64,000 nucleotides of DNA, from assembly GCA_958295815.1 (NCBI GenBank), contig OY282374.1, positions 62,001 to 126,000 on the forward strand. Reading direction: 5' to 3'. Position 1 is the stretch's first letter. Each line of letters starts with the position of its first letter. Made by a program: the position numbers and the translations under genes. Source of the stretch: Candidatus Poribacteria bacterium (GTDB lineage Bacteria > Poribacteria > WGA-4E > WGA-3G). The notes beneath the pieces were generated by a model, which made no database searches, had not been told where the DNA came from, and was given only the letters and a program-made list of their open reading frames with translations. Positions 26,261 to 34,561 of this stretch are shown here, one piece after another.

Positions 26261-27004
26261 CTAATTGATTTTTATGCAGTCGTACCAGCGTTGCGTTTTC
26301 TTTCCTTTTCGGCTGAGGACGCCGGGTTTGCGTTCGGTTGGCGGACCGAAGTCTCCGTCTCTCTGTTTCAGGACATCCCAATCAGGTGGAAACCATGTTC
26401 TGAGTGTTTTGCAGTTAACTTCGATGCTCTCACCTTCCCATCCACCGATTTTGTAATACATCGGGCAGATCCACTGTTCCGCGCCCCGCGCGTATCGTCG
26501 CCAACCCATGACGGAGGCTTGTGCGCGGATGATGTTCCCGTCGCGCCAGTGCCGTTCAATGCCACTCCATGGGTATCCGGTTGTCCCACCACCAGCACTA
26601 ATTTCACTCCATCCCAAATCGTCGTAGAGTGTAATGTAGGAGAAGTTCGTGCCCCAAGGTGTATCGTCTGTGCTGAAATGCCACCGCTGTCCACGGTACC
26701 AACGGACTGCGCCGCGAATCCTTGAAGCCGAAACCGTGGCATTTTCAATAGTTTCTACGATGTCAAATTGCCCTCTGTTATTGTAGGGGTTGTGGACACC
26801 TTCGCAGAGTGTGAGGGAATTGAGTTCAGGTCCGAACCATTTTCCATTTACACCTGGGGTTCTGTAGTAAGAACCCGAACTTGGCGGATGGGCGCGCTCT
26901 CCTGGATTCAGTCGTGCTCTGGCGTGGTTGTTCCAAAAGACAATTCCGAGGACGATTAGGAGTAGGAAAGCGTCAAAGATCAGGTCTAAATTTTTTTTGA
27001 GCAT
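26261..27004 (-). CDS. Membrane-anchored protein of unknown function, cassette gene B
   Basis: 247 residues. An N-terminal hydrophobic segment (DAFLLLIVLGIVFWNNH, about 11-27) may act as an uncleaved anchor. The rest is rich in Trp, Tyr and Gly, with blocks such as S-Y-Y-R-T-P-G, W-F-G-P-E-L-N-S-L, DTPWGTN and G-Y-P-W-S-G-I-E-R-H-W-R-D-G-N-I-I that recur in the protein at 27896. The conserved W/H/D/E positions could be a catalytic or carbohydrate site, but the family is not one I recognise. It is co-directional with gene A at 25460, 105 bases apart. Confidence 0.65.
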   Translation of the reverse strand: MLKKNLDLIFDAFLLLIVLGIVFWNNHARARLNPGERAHPPSSGSYYRTPGVNGKWFGPELNSLTLCEGVHNPYNNRGQFDIVETIENATVSASRIRGAVRWYRGQRWHFSTDDTPWGTNFSYITLYDDLGWSEISAGGGTTGYPWSGIERHWRDGNIIRAQASVMGWRRYARGAEQWICPMYYKIGGWEGESIEVNCKTLRTWFPPDWDVLKQRDGDFGPPTERKPGVLSRKGKKTQRWYDCIKIN

Positions 27005-27105
27005 CGTAATGGCTTTTAGTTTTCAGTTGTCGGTTATCGGTTAAGAGGGTTACCTGTTAAGAAAATATCTTTTGATATGCTAGAATTAAGATACACTGTA
27101 AGTTT

Positions 27106-27129
27106 GCGAGGTTAGAAACCTCGCCAGCG
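27106..27129. repeat. GCGAGGTT/AACCTCGC palindromic repeat, copy 2
   Basis: GCGAGGTTAGAAACCTCGC (27106-27124) followed by CAGCG, a 19-base palindrome with a 3-base centre, located between the two gene cassettes. Confidence 0.75.
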
Positions 27130-27174
27130 GCGTTAGTGCGTTTTGCATTGGTTATTGATTAATTAAATTCACAA

Positions 27175-27873
27175 CTATTGCGGTTGTTGTTGCTTTAGAC
27201 TTGCCCATGTTGTTGTTAATTTTCCTTTTGGGGAGACTGCGAGTCCGTCAATTGTGAACGTGTCCACCCACGCGGTGCCTATGTTAACGTCTTCTGTGAC
27301 AAATCCGGCGAGGACGAAGGCGATAGTGTTAATCTGATCAAAGTTCGCGTCTCGAAAGTCGATACGTGGTTCCCCGTTAGCCTCCAGTTGAAATCTGCCG
27401 CTTTCAAAGTGCAACACCATTTGTTGGAGTGCATCCGTGTTCCACCTTTTACCGGGACCGACGAATATACTGCCATTTCTTGAGGCTTGCATGTCATTTG
27501 TAAAGAAGAGATAGTAGCCGTGTTCATCTACTTCAGTGGCAGGATCCAAGAAGTGCTTTACAAGTGCTACACCGAACCGGGCATGCGTTGCACCTATGGT
27601 TTCGAGGGTAATTGTAAAGTCGTTATAGGGACCGGGAAAGGCGATGAATTGGTAGAGTTCAAAGATGGTGCTCCATTCGGATTGAGCGTGGATTTCTGCC
27701 CTTAAGAAATTGTCCTCAACTTTCCAAATAGAATCGTTTCCTTTGTGTTGCCAGTCGTCTTCTGTCGTGTGTTCAAAGGTATCTTCCCAAATAACGGCAC
27801 TCACTTCCGCCTGCAAAACGAGAAATGTATGAAGAATTAGGATTGCTGTTAAGGTGTGAGTGATATATTTCAT
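27175..27873 (-). CDS. Secreted LamG-like beta-sandwich protein, cassette gene A'
   Basis: 232 residues with a signal peptide (residues 1-26, ending near V-L-Q-A-E-V-S-A). It is a paralogue of the protein at 25460: I-W-K-V-E-D-N-F-L-R-A-E, E-L-Y-Q-F-I-A-F-P-G-P-Y-N-D-F and D-F-R-D-A-N-F-D-Q-I all align. It ends L-T-T-T-W-A-S-L-K plus a glutamine-rich tail. Likely an extracytoplasmic ligand-binding domain. It is 22 bases downstream of cassette gene B' at 27896, the same order as the pair 26261/25460 but tighter. Confidence 0.75.
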   Translation of the reverse strand: MKYITHTLTAILILHTFLVLQAEVSAVIWEDTFEHTTEDDWQHKGNDSIWKVEDNFLRAEIHAQSEWSTIFELYQFIAFPGPYNDFTITLETIGATHARFGVALVKHFLDPATEVDEHGYYLFFTNDMQASRNGSIFVGPGKRWNTDALQQMVLHFESGRFQLEANGEPRIDFRDANFDQINTIAFVLAGFVTEDVNIGTAWVDTFTIDGLAVSPKGKLTTTWASLKQQQPQ

Positions 27874-27895
27874 GTTGTTGGGCTTCTTTGCGCGT

Positions 27896-28756
27896 CTATT
27901 TCAGTGGTATACAGTCGTACCAGTCGCCTGAACTTTCCGATGTTCCCTTTTCACGGAGGCTGAGTTTGTTGACTTCGGGTCGAAATTCTGGGATTGTAAA
28001 GTGTCCTTCGGTATGTACCAATATCTTCATATCGAGCTGTCCACCCTGAGTTGTGCAGGAGTAAAGTAGGGTGCCGTTTTTGTAGTATTTCGGTGCGATA
28101 TATTTCTTGCCGTTGTGTTCGTATCGGTGATAACCGGTTACTTCTGCCTTAGATTCTATGATGTCTCCATCGCGCCAATGTTCCTCGAATCCGCTCCACG
28201 GGAATCCGGTAACTGTGTTCCGTCCGTCAATGTCTGTCCACGCGATTTCAGATACGAGCGTGAGATGGACGGTGTTGGTACCCCAAGGTGTGTCAGCAGT
28301 TGCGAAACGCCATTCCTGCTGCCGATACCACCAGACCTTTCCGGGTCTTGAAGAGGGCCATACTTCGGCATCTTCTCTGGTATAGATAATGTCGAAGAAA
28401 CCGGCTTTGTTGAATTGGTTTGGGGTGTTTGGACAGAGCACGCGACTGTCGATTTCCGGTCCAAACCAGCGGGTATCGCCTACGGATTCTATAAGTTTGC
28501 CGGGGGTCCGATAGTAGTCTCCGGCTACTTTGGGAATAGAGGTCTCCTTAAGGATGATTCTTTCCCCATCTGAGTAAGCACCGTGCAACGCTGCGTCTGC
28601 GGCGGAAATGAGCAATTGGAGGATTAGGATTGCTATGAATGTGGCTGCATTAAAGTAGACGGCACACGGCGTGGTAATCCTATTTTGTTCGGTGTTTGTA
28701 TGTTGAAGTTTGACGGCACACGGAGTGTGCCTACTACTTTGCAAAGGGGATACCAT
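27896..28756 (-). CDS. Secreted protein of unknown function, cassette gene B'
   Basis: 286 residues, paralogous to the protein at 26261: D-Y-Y-R-T-P-G-K, W-F-G-P-E-I-D-S-R, DTPWGTN, G-F-P-W-S-G-F-E-E-H-W-R-D-G-D-I-I. The signal-peptide-like segment (FIAILILQLLISAADA) begins only near residue 39. The first 38 residues are encoded largely by two copies of a palindromic repeat (28659-28680, 28715-28740), giving R-H-T-P-C-A-V and T-T-P-C-A-V. The ATG at 28756 overlaps the last 23 bases of the upstream gene, so coupled translation is possible. The true start may differ, but no better one is visible. Confidence 0.65.
   Translation of the reverse strand: MVSPLQSSRHTPCAVKLQHTNTEQNRITTPCAVYFNAATFIAILILQLLISAADAALHGAYSDGERIILKETSIPKVAGDYYRTPGKLIESVGDTRWFGPEIDSRVLCPNTPNQFNKAGFFDIIYTREDAEVWPSSRPGKVWWYRQQEWRFATADTPWGTNTVHLTLVSEIAWTDIDGRNTVTGFPWSGFEEHWRDGDIIESKAEVTGYHRYEHNGKKYIAPKYYKNGTLLYSCTTQGGQLDMKILVHTEGHFTIPEFRPEVNKLSLREKGTSESSGDWYDCIPLK
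28659..28740. repeat. Two GGCACA..TGTGCC-type repeats inside a coding N-terminus
   Basis: GACGGCACACGGCGTGGTAA (28659-28678) and ACGGCACACGGAGTGTGCCT (28713-28732, followed by ACTACTTT). The second copy matches the tandem cluster at 51214-51360. Confidence 0.75.
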
Positions 28757-30275
28757 CTTGTCTTCCTAAATAGATACGATATGCGGTGCCAGGAGCAGGA
28801 ATCTCAACCTGCTTGTGAATAAGCGTCCGCTGGTAACGTTCTGTCGTTTCTTCAAGGGCGGCGTGAACGGCACGGATGCGCAGTTGATAAGGTTTTTCAG
28901 TCAGGTTGTCGAATTTAAATCTGCCGTCTGCGGCGGTTTCTACCTCGAATCGATCGAGCGTCATTGACATGTCGTGTGGGTTCAATTCCCACGGGTACCA
29001 AGAACGCGAGACGATCGCGTTAGGCACGGGTTCACTTGTATTTGCCCAGAGCACTTGACCTTGTAGTGTGCTTCCAGGACGATCCGCTATAATAAAGATC
29101 TCTTCGCTATTTGCTGACGCTTCTACATTGATACCGGTTGCCGATATGCCATCTCCAACGATGTAGAGCGTGTATGTCCCCGAAAAAAGCCCGTCCACAG
29201 TAAAGGCAGATTCTATCGCAGGAAAGTGTCTCGCCAGAAGGGGTTTACGCAACACTAACGGATTGAGACTTGGTTCCATCTGTGTTTCTGCGGGGAAAAC
29301 CTTCACAGCGTAATGTGCATCCGAGGAGATCCCCTGGGGAAGAATGACGTGTCCTTTAACAGTCAACCCCTTTTCAAGCGGGACGATCAGTGGTTTCTTT
29401 CCTATCTCGACGTTCTCGTAGACTCTGGAAAAATACCCCTTTTTGCTAATCTCAAGAGAGAGGTGTTGTGGTTTAGTTTCTAACACCTGCATCTGAAAGT
29501 TGCCTGTATTATCTGTCTTTGCCGATGCGAGGAGCATACTGTGTCCGGACGGTGTTTCTCTGTGTCGCGTTGCGTAGATTTGCGCTTCTGCTATTGGGCG
29601 TTCCTGCGTATCGACTACCGTGCCGTGTAGGGTCTTTAATTTCGGCAGGTGTATAGAAATTTGTGTTTGTGTTTGTGGGTTAATGGCGTCTACGAATGCT
29701 ATAATAACACCGTTTTGGGAGATTGTCAAGGTGTATTCAATCGGATAGAGGTCGGAGAAATTAAAATTGCCTGTGGCATCAATTTTTGCTGCGTGTTCGA
29801 TGGGTGCGGCGGCGCGAAAGAAGTCTGCGGATTTGTTGTGCATCTTTAGATTTACGATAAGTCCTTGGATGTCTTTGTTACCAGAGACGTTCCCTTGCAA
29901 GGATAGGGTGTGTCTCAGCGCGATCTTACCTAAATCATAGTGGTTTTTGCCAGGAGACATCTCCTGTTGTAAGCGTCTCGTTTGATACTGCGGATGGATT
30001 GCCATGAGTGAGAAGGCATAGTAGGTTTGTGGTTTATTGGGGATAGTGAGTGAGAAAGTGCCGTCAGTATCTGTTGCCGTTGCGTGTGCGAATTGCTGAT
30101 CGGGGTAGACGCGTTTGATTTTTTCAGGCGCAGCACGCACAAGCACATCGGGAATCGGTTGTCCATTTTCGGCATCAACGAGTGTGCCTTGGAGGGAGGC
30201 ACTCTCTAATGTTTGGCAGATGCCAGCAGTGGTAAAAAGAAGGAGCAAAATCGAACAGGTGATGGTGGTGTTCAT
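28734..30275 (-). CDS. Secreted protein with carboxypeptidase-regulatory-like (transthyretin-fold) domains
   Basis: 513 residues. The signal peptide is MNTTITCSILLLLFTTAGIC; an earlier in-frame TTG at 30320 lies in the terminator hairpin and is unlikely. Domain 1 (L-Q-G-T-L-V-D-A-E-N-G-Q-P-I-P-D-V-L-V, then D-T-D-G-T-F-S-L) is a typical CarboxypepD_reg repeat; related units recur (L-H-G-T-V-V-D-T-Q-E-R-P-I-A-E-A-Q-I-Y-A, L-Q-G-Q-V-L-W-A-N-T-S-E-P-V-P-N-A-I-V). Such domains give structure or binding to cell-surface proteins. No enzyme motif is visible. The end overlaps the start of gene B' at 27896. Confidence 0.8.
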   Translation of the reverse strand: MNTTITCSILLLLFTTAGICQTLESASLQGTLVDAENGQPIPDVLVRAAPEKIKRVYPDQQFAHATATDTDGTFSLTIPNKPQTYYAFSLMAIHPQYQTRRLQQEMSPGKNHYDLGKIALRHTLSLQGNVSGNKDIQGLIVNLKMHNKSADFFRAAAPIEHAAKIDATGNFNFSDLYPIEYTLTISQNGVIIAFVDAINPQTQTQISIHLPKLKTLHGTVVDTQERPIAEAQIYATRHRETPSGHSMLLASAKTDNTGNFQMQVLETKPQHLSLEISKKGYFSRVYENVEIGKKPLIVPLEKGLTVKGHVILPQGISSDAHYAVKVFPAETQMEPSLNPLVLRKPLLARHFPAIESAFTVDGLFSGTYTLYIVGDGISATGINVEASANSEEIFIIADRPGSTLQGQVLWANTSEPVPNAIVSRSWYPWELNPHDMSMTLDRFEVETAADGRFKFDNLTEKPYQLRIRAVHAALEETTERYQRTLIHKQVEIPAPGTAYRIYLGRQDGIPFAK

Positions 30276-30282
30276 GTTGTAA

Positions 30283-30320
30283 CGAAAAACAAGCCCTATG
30301 ACGGAGGGCTTGTTTTTCAA
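30283..30320 (-). terminator. Rho-independent terminator after the tRNA genes
   Basis: AAAAACAAGCCCT and AGGGCTTGTTTTT form a 13-base near-perfect stem with an 8-base loop (atgacgga). The T-run makes it work in both directions. It lies 61 bases past tRNA-Glu and just ahead of the start of the carboxypeptidase-regulatory-domain gene. Confidence 0.85.
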
Positions 30321-30380
30321 AATGGCTATATTTACTAAGATGTCTATAGCAGTAAAATTTATTTTGTATTTTCAGCAAAA

Positions 30381-30455
30381 TACCCCCGACGAGATTTGAA
30401 CTCGTGTCGCCGCCGTGAAAGGGCGGTGTCCTTGGCCAGGCTAGACGACGGGGGC
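30381..30455 (-). tRNA. tRNA-Glu (anticodon TTC)
   Basis: 75 bases on the minus strand. Acceptor stem GCCCCCG / CGGGGGT with discriminator A; the anticodon stem-loop CCGCC-CTTTCAC-GGCGG places TTC in the loop; the T-loop is GTTCAAATC. Body matches bacterial tRNA-Glu. No CCA is encoded. It lies 9 bases downstream of tRNA-Lys. Confidence 0.97.
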
Positions 30456-30464
30456 ACAAAAATG

Positions 30465-30537
30465 TGAGCCGTACAGGGATCGAACCTGTGACCACCTGAT
30501 TAAAAGTCAGATGCTCTACCAGCTGAGCTAACGGCTC
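30465..30537 (-). tRNA. tRNA-Lys (anticodon TTT)
   Basis: 73 bases on the minus strand. Acceptor stem GAGCCGT / ACGGCTC with discriminator A; D-arm GCTCAGCTGGTAGAGC; anticodon stem-loop CTGA-CTTTTAA-TCAG; T-arm ACAGGTTCGATCCCTGT. Classic bacterial tRNA-Lys. First gene of a two-tRNA operon. Confidence 0.97.
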
Positions 30538-30553
30538 AAACTAATGACATTTA

Positions 30554-30582
30554 ATGATACCATACTTTTTGGTGGATGTCAA
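30554..30582 (-). promoter_or_regulatory. Sigma-70 promoter of the tRNA-Lys/tRNA-Glu operon
   Basis: On the minus strand TTGACA (30577-30582), 17-base spacer, TATCAT (30554-30559). The predicted start of transcription is about 10 bases before tRNA-Lys. Confidence 0.8.
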
Positions 30583-30682
30583 ATTAAAATTCAGAAACAG
30601 TTTTAGACCATTTACGCGTCAAAAACGCAATGGTGATACCTGATAGCAGTAAACGGAATTCCTATCGAAAGGTTGACAGGCG

Positions 30683-32002
<1,320 letters not shown>

Positions 32003-32008
32003 TCAATT

Positions 32009-32422
32009 CTAACGTTTGGAGAATTGGAAACGGGCGCGTGCGCCTTTCTGTCCGTATTTTTTCCGCTCGACCATTCTCGAATCGCGTGTCAAAAATCCTG
32101 CTTTTTTTAGGGACGGTTTCAAGGATTCGTCCGCTTTGACGAGTGCGCGTGCGAGTCCATGTGAGATTGCACCTGCTTGTCCGGTATTCCCGCCACCTTT
32201 AACGTTGACACGAATAGCGTACTCACCGATCTTTTCAACGTGCTCAATGGGTCGTTTAGCTGCTTGCACGTGGTCGGATCGATCGAAGTACTCCTCAATG
32301 GGTTTCTTATTGATGATAATGTCGCCTTCGCCACCGGGGATGATTCGGACGCGTGCGACGGATGTTTTGCGTCTGCCGGTTCCCCAGAATTGTTCAATAG
32401 CCATACTGCTCATACGCTCCAT
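32009..32422 (-). CDS. rpsI: 30S ribosomal protein uS9 (S9)
   Basis: 137 residues as drawn; the conserved protein begins at M-A-I-E-Q-F-W-G-T-G-R-R-K-T-S-V-A-R (ATG 32404), and two further in-frame ATG codons lie just before it. GGAG between the first two makes the exact start uncertain. The family's basic tail, with the K/R motif ending S-K-R that reaches the ribosomal P site, is present (K-K-Y-G-Q-K-G-A-R-A-R-F-Q-F-S-K-R). Follows rplM in the usual bacterial order. Confidence 0.96.
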   Translation of the reverse strand: MERMSSMAIEQFWGTGRRKTSVARVRIIPGGEGDIIINKKPIEEYFDRSDHVQAAKRPIEHVEKIGEYAIRVNVKGGGNTGQAGAISHGLARALVKADESLKPSLKKAGFLTRDSRMVERKKYGQKGARARFQFSKR

Positions 32423-32461
32423 AGTTGTAGGAGTGCCTTTGCTGGCGGTTCCTCAACTCAA

Positions 32462-32899
32462 TTAAAGTGTTAAGACTTCGGGTTCCTGCGCTTGGTGCGG
32501 GTGAGACGGTCCGGTGTAAACCTTGAGTCCCTTCATCAACTGTCTACCGAGATGGTTCTTGGGAAGCATGCCCTTGACGGCATTGGAGATAATCGATTCA
32601 GGCTTTAGATTCATCTGTTCATTAAAGGTTCGGTATTTATCCCCACCGGGGTAACCACTGTGCCTAAAATAGGTTTTCTGATCTCTCTTATTACCAGTGA
32701 CGATGAGCTTCTCCGCATTCACGACAGCAACGCGAAAGCCTAAATCGGCGTGAGGTGTAAATCGAGGATCGTGTTTGCCCCGTAGCACCTGTGCGATGCC
32801 CGAAGCCAGGCGTCCGAGTATCTGTCCCTCCGCATCCACTACATACCATTTGATGTCTTTGTCATCTTTCGGAAAATAGGTTTTCGTTTTCAGTACCAT
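32462..32899 (-). CDS. rplM: 50S ribosomal protein uL13 (L13)
   Basis: 145 residues, family-typical. Begins M-V-L-K-T-K-T-Y-F-P-K and contains W-Y-V-V-D-A-E-G-Q-I-L-G-R-L-A-S, L-R-G-K-H-D-P-R-F-T-P-H, the Y-F-R-H-S-G-Y-P-G-G segment and M-L-P-K-N-H-L-G-R-Q. First gene of the rplM-rpsI(-purA) unit, with a consensus promoter about 138 bases upstream. Confidence 0.97.
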   Translation of the reverse strand: MVLKTKTYFPKDDKDIKWYVVDAEGQILGRLASGIAQVLRGKHDPRFTPHADLGFRVAVVNAEKLIVTGNKRDQKTYFRHSGYPGGDKYRTFNEQMNLKPESIISNAVKGMLPKNHLGRQLMKGLKVYTGPSHPHQAQEPEVLTL

Positions 32900-32923
32900 G
32901 ATTTCCTGTCCCTTCGACCAAAC

Positions 32924-32940
32924 CGTGCTGTTAAGGCACG
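32924..32940 (-). promoter_or_regulatory. Hairpin in the rplM leader
   Basis: CGTGC-N7-GCACG lies 25 bases ahead of rplM in the transcribed leader. Ribosomal protein operons are often controlled by binding of their own product to such leaders; this is only a candidate. Confidence 0.35.
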
Positions 32941-33036
32941 ATTTATCTTTACATTACAAAAATCTTTGCGGTTTATTGTTCGCATGTACGACCTTCAAAA
33001 GAGGTGTTTGTACAATTGTAGACACAACCAGATAAT

Positions 33037-33065
33037 ATTATATCACGATGGACGGCTTTTGTCAA
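33037..33065 (-). promoter_or_regulatory. Consensus sigma-70 promoter of rplM-rpsI
   Basis: On the minus strand: TTGACA, 17-base spacer, TATAAT, with TG one base before the -10 (extended -10). Perfect consensus, fitting for a ribosomal protein operon. Confidence 0.88.
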
Positions 33066-33108
33066 ATTTTTTGCTATAGGTGAGAAACGATCGGCGGTTA
33101 GCGGTGGA

Positions 33109-33128
33109 TTGTCTGAACCAGGATTTAC
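33109..33128 (+). repeat. Dispersed repeat, CTGAACCAGGATTTAC type, copy 2
   Basis: TTGTCTGAACCAGGATTTAC, identical to 22107-22126, just upstream of the rplM promoter. Confidence 0.7.
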
Positions 33129-33222
33129 AGGATACAAGGATGTTCTGTATGATGGGATTAGGGGTGGGGCGGAGTTTGTTGAAGCGAGGGCAGCATGAAG
33201 GTGTTGTTGAGGCGTCTGGATG

Positions 33223-33255
33223 GATGAGATGGACGTGTTGGTCGTCCATCTCATC
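33223..33255. terminator. 13-base perfect hairpin
   Basis: GATGAGATGGACG pairs with CGTCCATCTCATC around a 7-base loop. It lies between the gene at 33285 (minus strand, ending here) and the rplM promoter. It could end transcription of the gene at 33285, although no T-run follows, so it may instead be a repeat element. Confidence 0.45.
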
Positions 33256-33284
33256 TTGGATGTGAAATTATCGCCGGGGAGGGT

Positions 33285-33623
33285 TTACTGGGAGCTGTTC
33301 AGATTTACCAGACTCTCCAGATTCAGATATTCTTTCATCTGTTTTAAAACATCTTCATCTGTTTTGTCTGGATCTGAGTAATCTCCTGTGCAATTACCTT
33401 GAATGGATCTGATCTGTTTTAAAGCCAGTTTACCTTCTCTGTAAACTTCTATGTTTACGGCGATCCCTATTAAATCAGGTGCACCTGGAAGGGACATCAA
33501 ATGTTCAAAAATCATTCCGACTTGTAAAGGAGTTCCCGTTAGTTTGGTGCCGTTGAGCATGACGGACTTGCCTGTTTCAGGGTCCTTTAGTCGTCCTGAA
33601 AGTATTAACGTGACTTCTTTCAC
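33285..33623 (-). CDS. Small protein of unknown function
   Basis: 112 residues, starting GTG with GAGG 6 bases upstream. V-T-L-I-L-S-G-R-L-K-D-P-E-T-G-K-S-V-M-L-N-G-T-K-L and later G-I-A-V-N-I-E-V-Y-R-E-G-K-L-A-L-K suggest a small beta-rich fold, with a charged helical tail (D-E-D-V-L-K-Q-M-K-E-Y-L-N-L). No family recognised. It stands alone between the rplM promoter region and the long non-coding stretch; the codon pattern and ribosome site argue that it is real. Confidence 0.65.
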   Translation of the reverse strand: MKEVTLILSGRLKDPETGKSVMLNGTKLTGTPLQVGMIFEHLMSLPGAPDLIGIAVNIEVYREGKLALKQIRSIQGNCTGDYSDPDKTDEDVLKQMKEYLNLESLVNLNSSQ

Positions 33624-33956
33624 GATTCACCTCTTCCTGAAAATAAATAATAATTGCTCAGTGCACGCAACGGAGACAGGTCTACGCGTCTCGTGAGGTA
33701 GTACCAATCGGATTACTGTGGAACGCGACAGCGTTACGCGGTACTCAACAAATAGTATTGATATATTGACGTAAGTTGGTATTTACAGATGTAAATATGC
33801 AAAAGTATTAATTTACGTCTAAAACATGGTGGCGCGTGGATAGAAGAAGACTATAAGCAACATGGGTGGACAAACATAGTCGTTTTATCTACTACTGCGA
33901 GTTGCAGCAAGATAACTTAAGTTGTTACCAAGCAAAGTAACCTATTCGGTCATGTG

Positions 33957-34019
33957 AAATCAATTATGTTTGTGTATAATTGATTTTATGTTACACATTA
34001 ACATAATTGGATTATACAC
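33957..34019. repeat. Interlocking inverted repeats (alternative hairpins)
   Basis: Stem 1: AAATCAATTAT (33957-33967) with ATAATTGATTT (33976-33986). Stem 2: GTGTATAAT (33972-33980) with ATTATACAC (34011-34019), enclosing stem 3: TTATGTT (33986-33992) with AACATAA (34000-34006). Stems 1 and 2 share bases and cannot form together. Confidence 0.65.
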
Positions 34020-34501
34020 TACTTGTACTTAATAAGTCAAGTTAAATTTTAATAAAAAATACCAAATTTGTATAAAAAACGCCAAATTTGCTTGAAAGCC
34101 TCACCTAAATAATCATCTTATATCATATTTAGCGTAAATTTTCAACTAAAATTAATATAATGAGTCTATGTGACTTTGATTTTTATTTAAGTGGAAGACA
34201 CCCGTATGACTTTCAGGCAAATTTGCTTTGAATACTTTTAGTTCTTTAGGTAGCAACTTGGGTAGGATAAAAAAATAAAAAGAATGCAATTCTCAACCTA
34301 TCCATGTTGATTTCTATAGCAATCGTGCCTATGCCCAAAAAAAATTACGCTCCACACTACATTTATTATAATAAACTTTAGAAAGAAAAAATGCAAATTT
34401 TTTTTACATTTTTTGTGTTCTATCTTCCAATTATTGTATATGCTAATGTGAAGTTAAGACAAATTGTGCCTTAATGACACGATTTCATATTTTTTTCTTT
34501 C

Positions 34502-34531
34502 TTGCGATGTCAATTCCCTTTATGTTATACT
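34502..34531 (+). promoter_or_regulatory. Putative promoter of the ArsA-like gene
   Basis: TTGCGA (34502-34507), 18-base spacer, TATACT (34526-34531). It places transcription just ahead of the ATG at 34562 and argues against an upstream TTG start. A second TATAAT at 34552-34557 is too near the start to be its -10 unless the message is leaderless. Confidence 0.5.
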
Positions 34532-34561
34532 ATCAAGTGGTTCATACAAACTATAATAGAC

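Larger units (their letters stand above)
32900..33284. other. Non-coding: rplM leader, promoter and dispersed repeat
   Basis: From left to right: an rplM leader of about 130 bases with the hairpin CGTGC-tgttaag-GCACG (32924-32940), the rplM promoter (33037-33065), a copy of the CTGAACCAGGATTTAC repeat (33109-33128) and a strong hairpin, GATGAGATGGACG-tgttggt-CGTCCATCTCATC (33223-33255). No gene seen. Confidence 0.7.
33624..34561. other. Long AT-rich non-coding stretch with interlocking inverted repeats
   Basis: About 940 bases without a supportable gene. It holds interlocking dyads at 33957-34019, a direct repeat CCAAATTTG (near 34064 and 34085) and a promoter-like TTGCGA-N18-TATACT (34502-34531) for the ArsA gene. 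It could hide an RNA gene; none was recognised. Confidence 0.6.
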
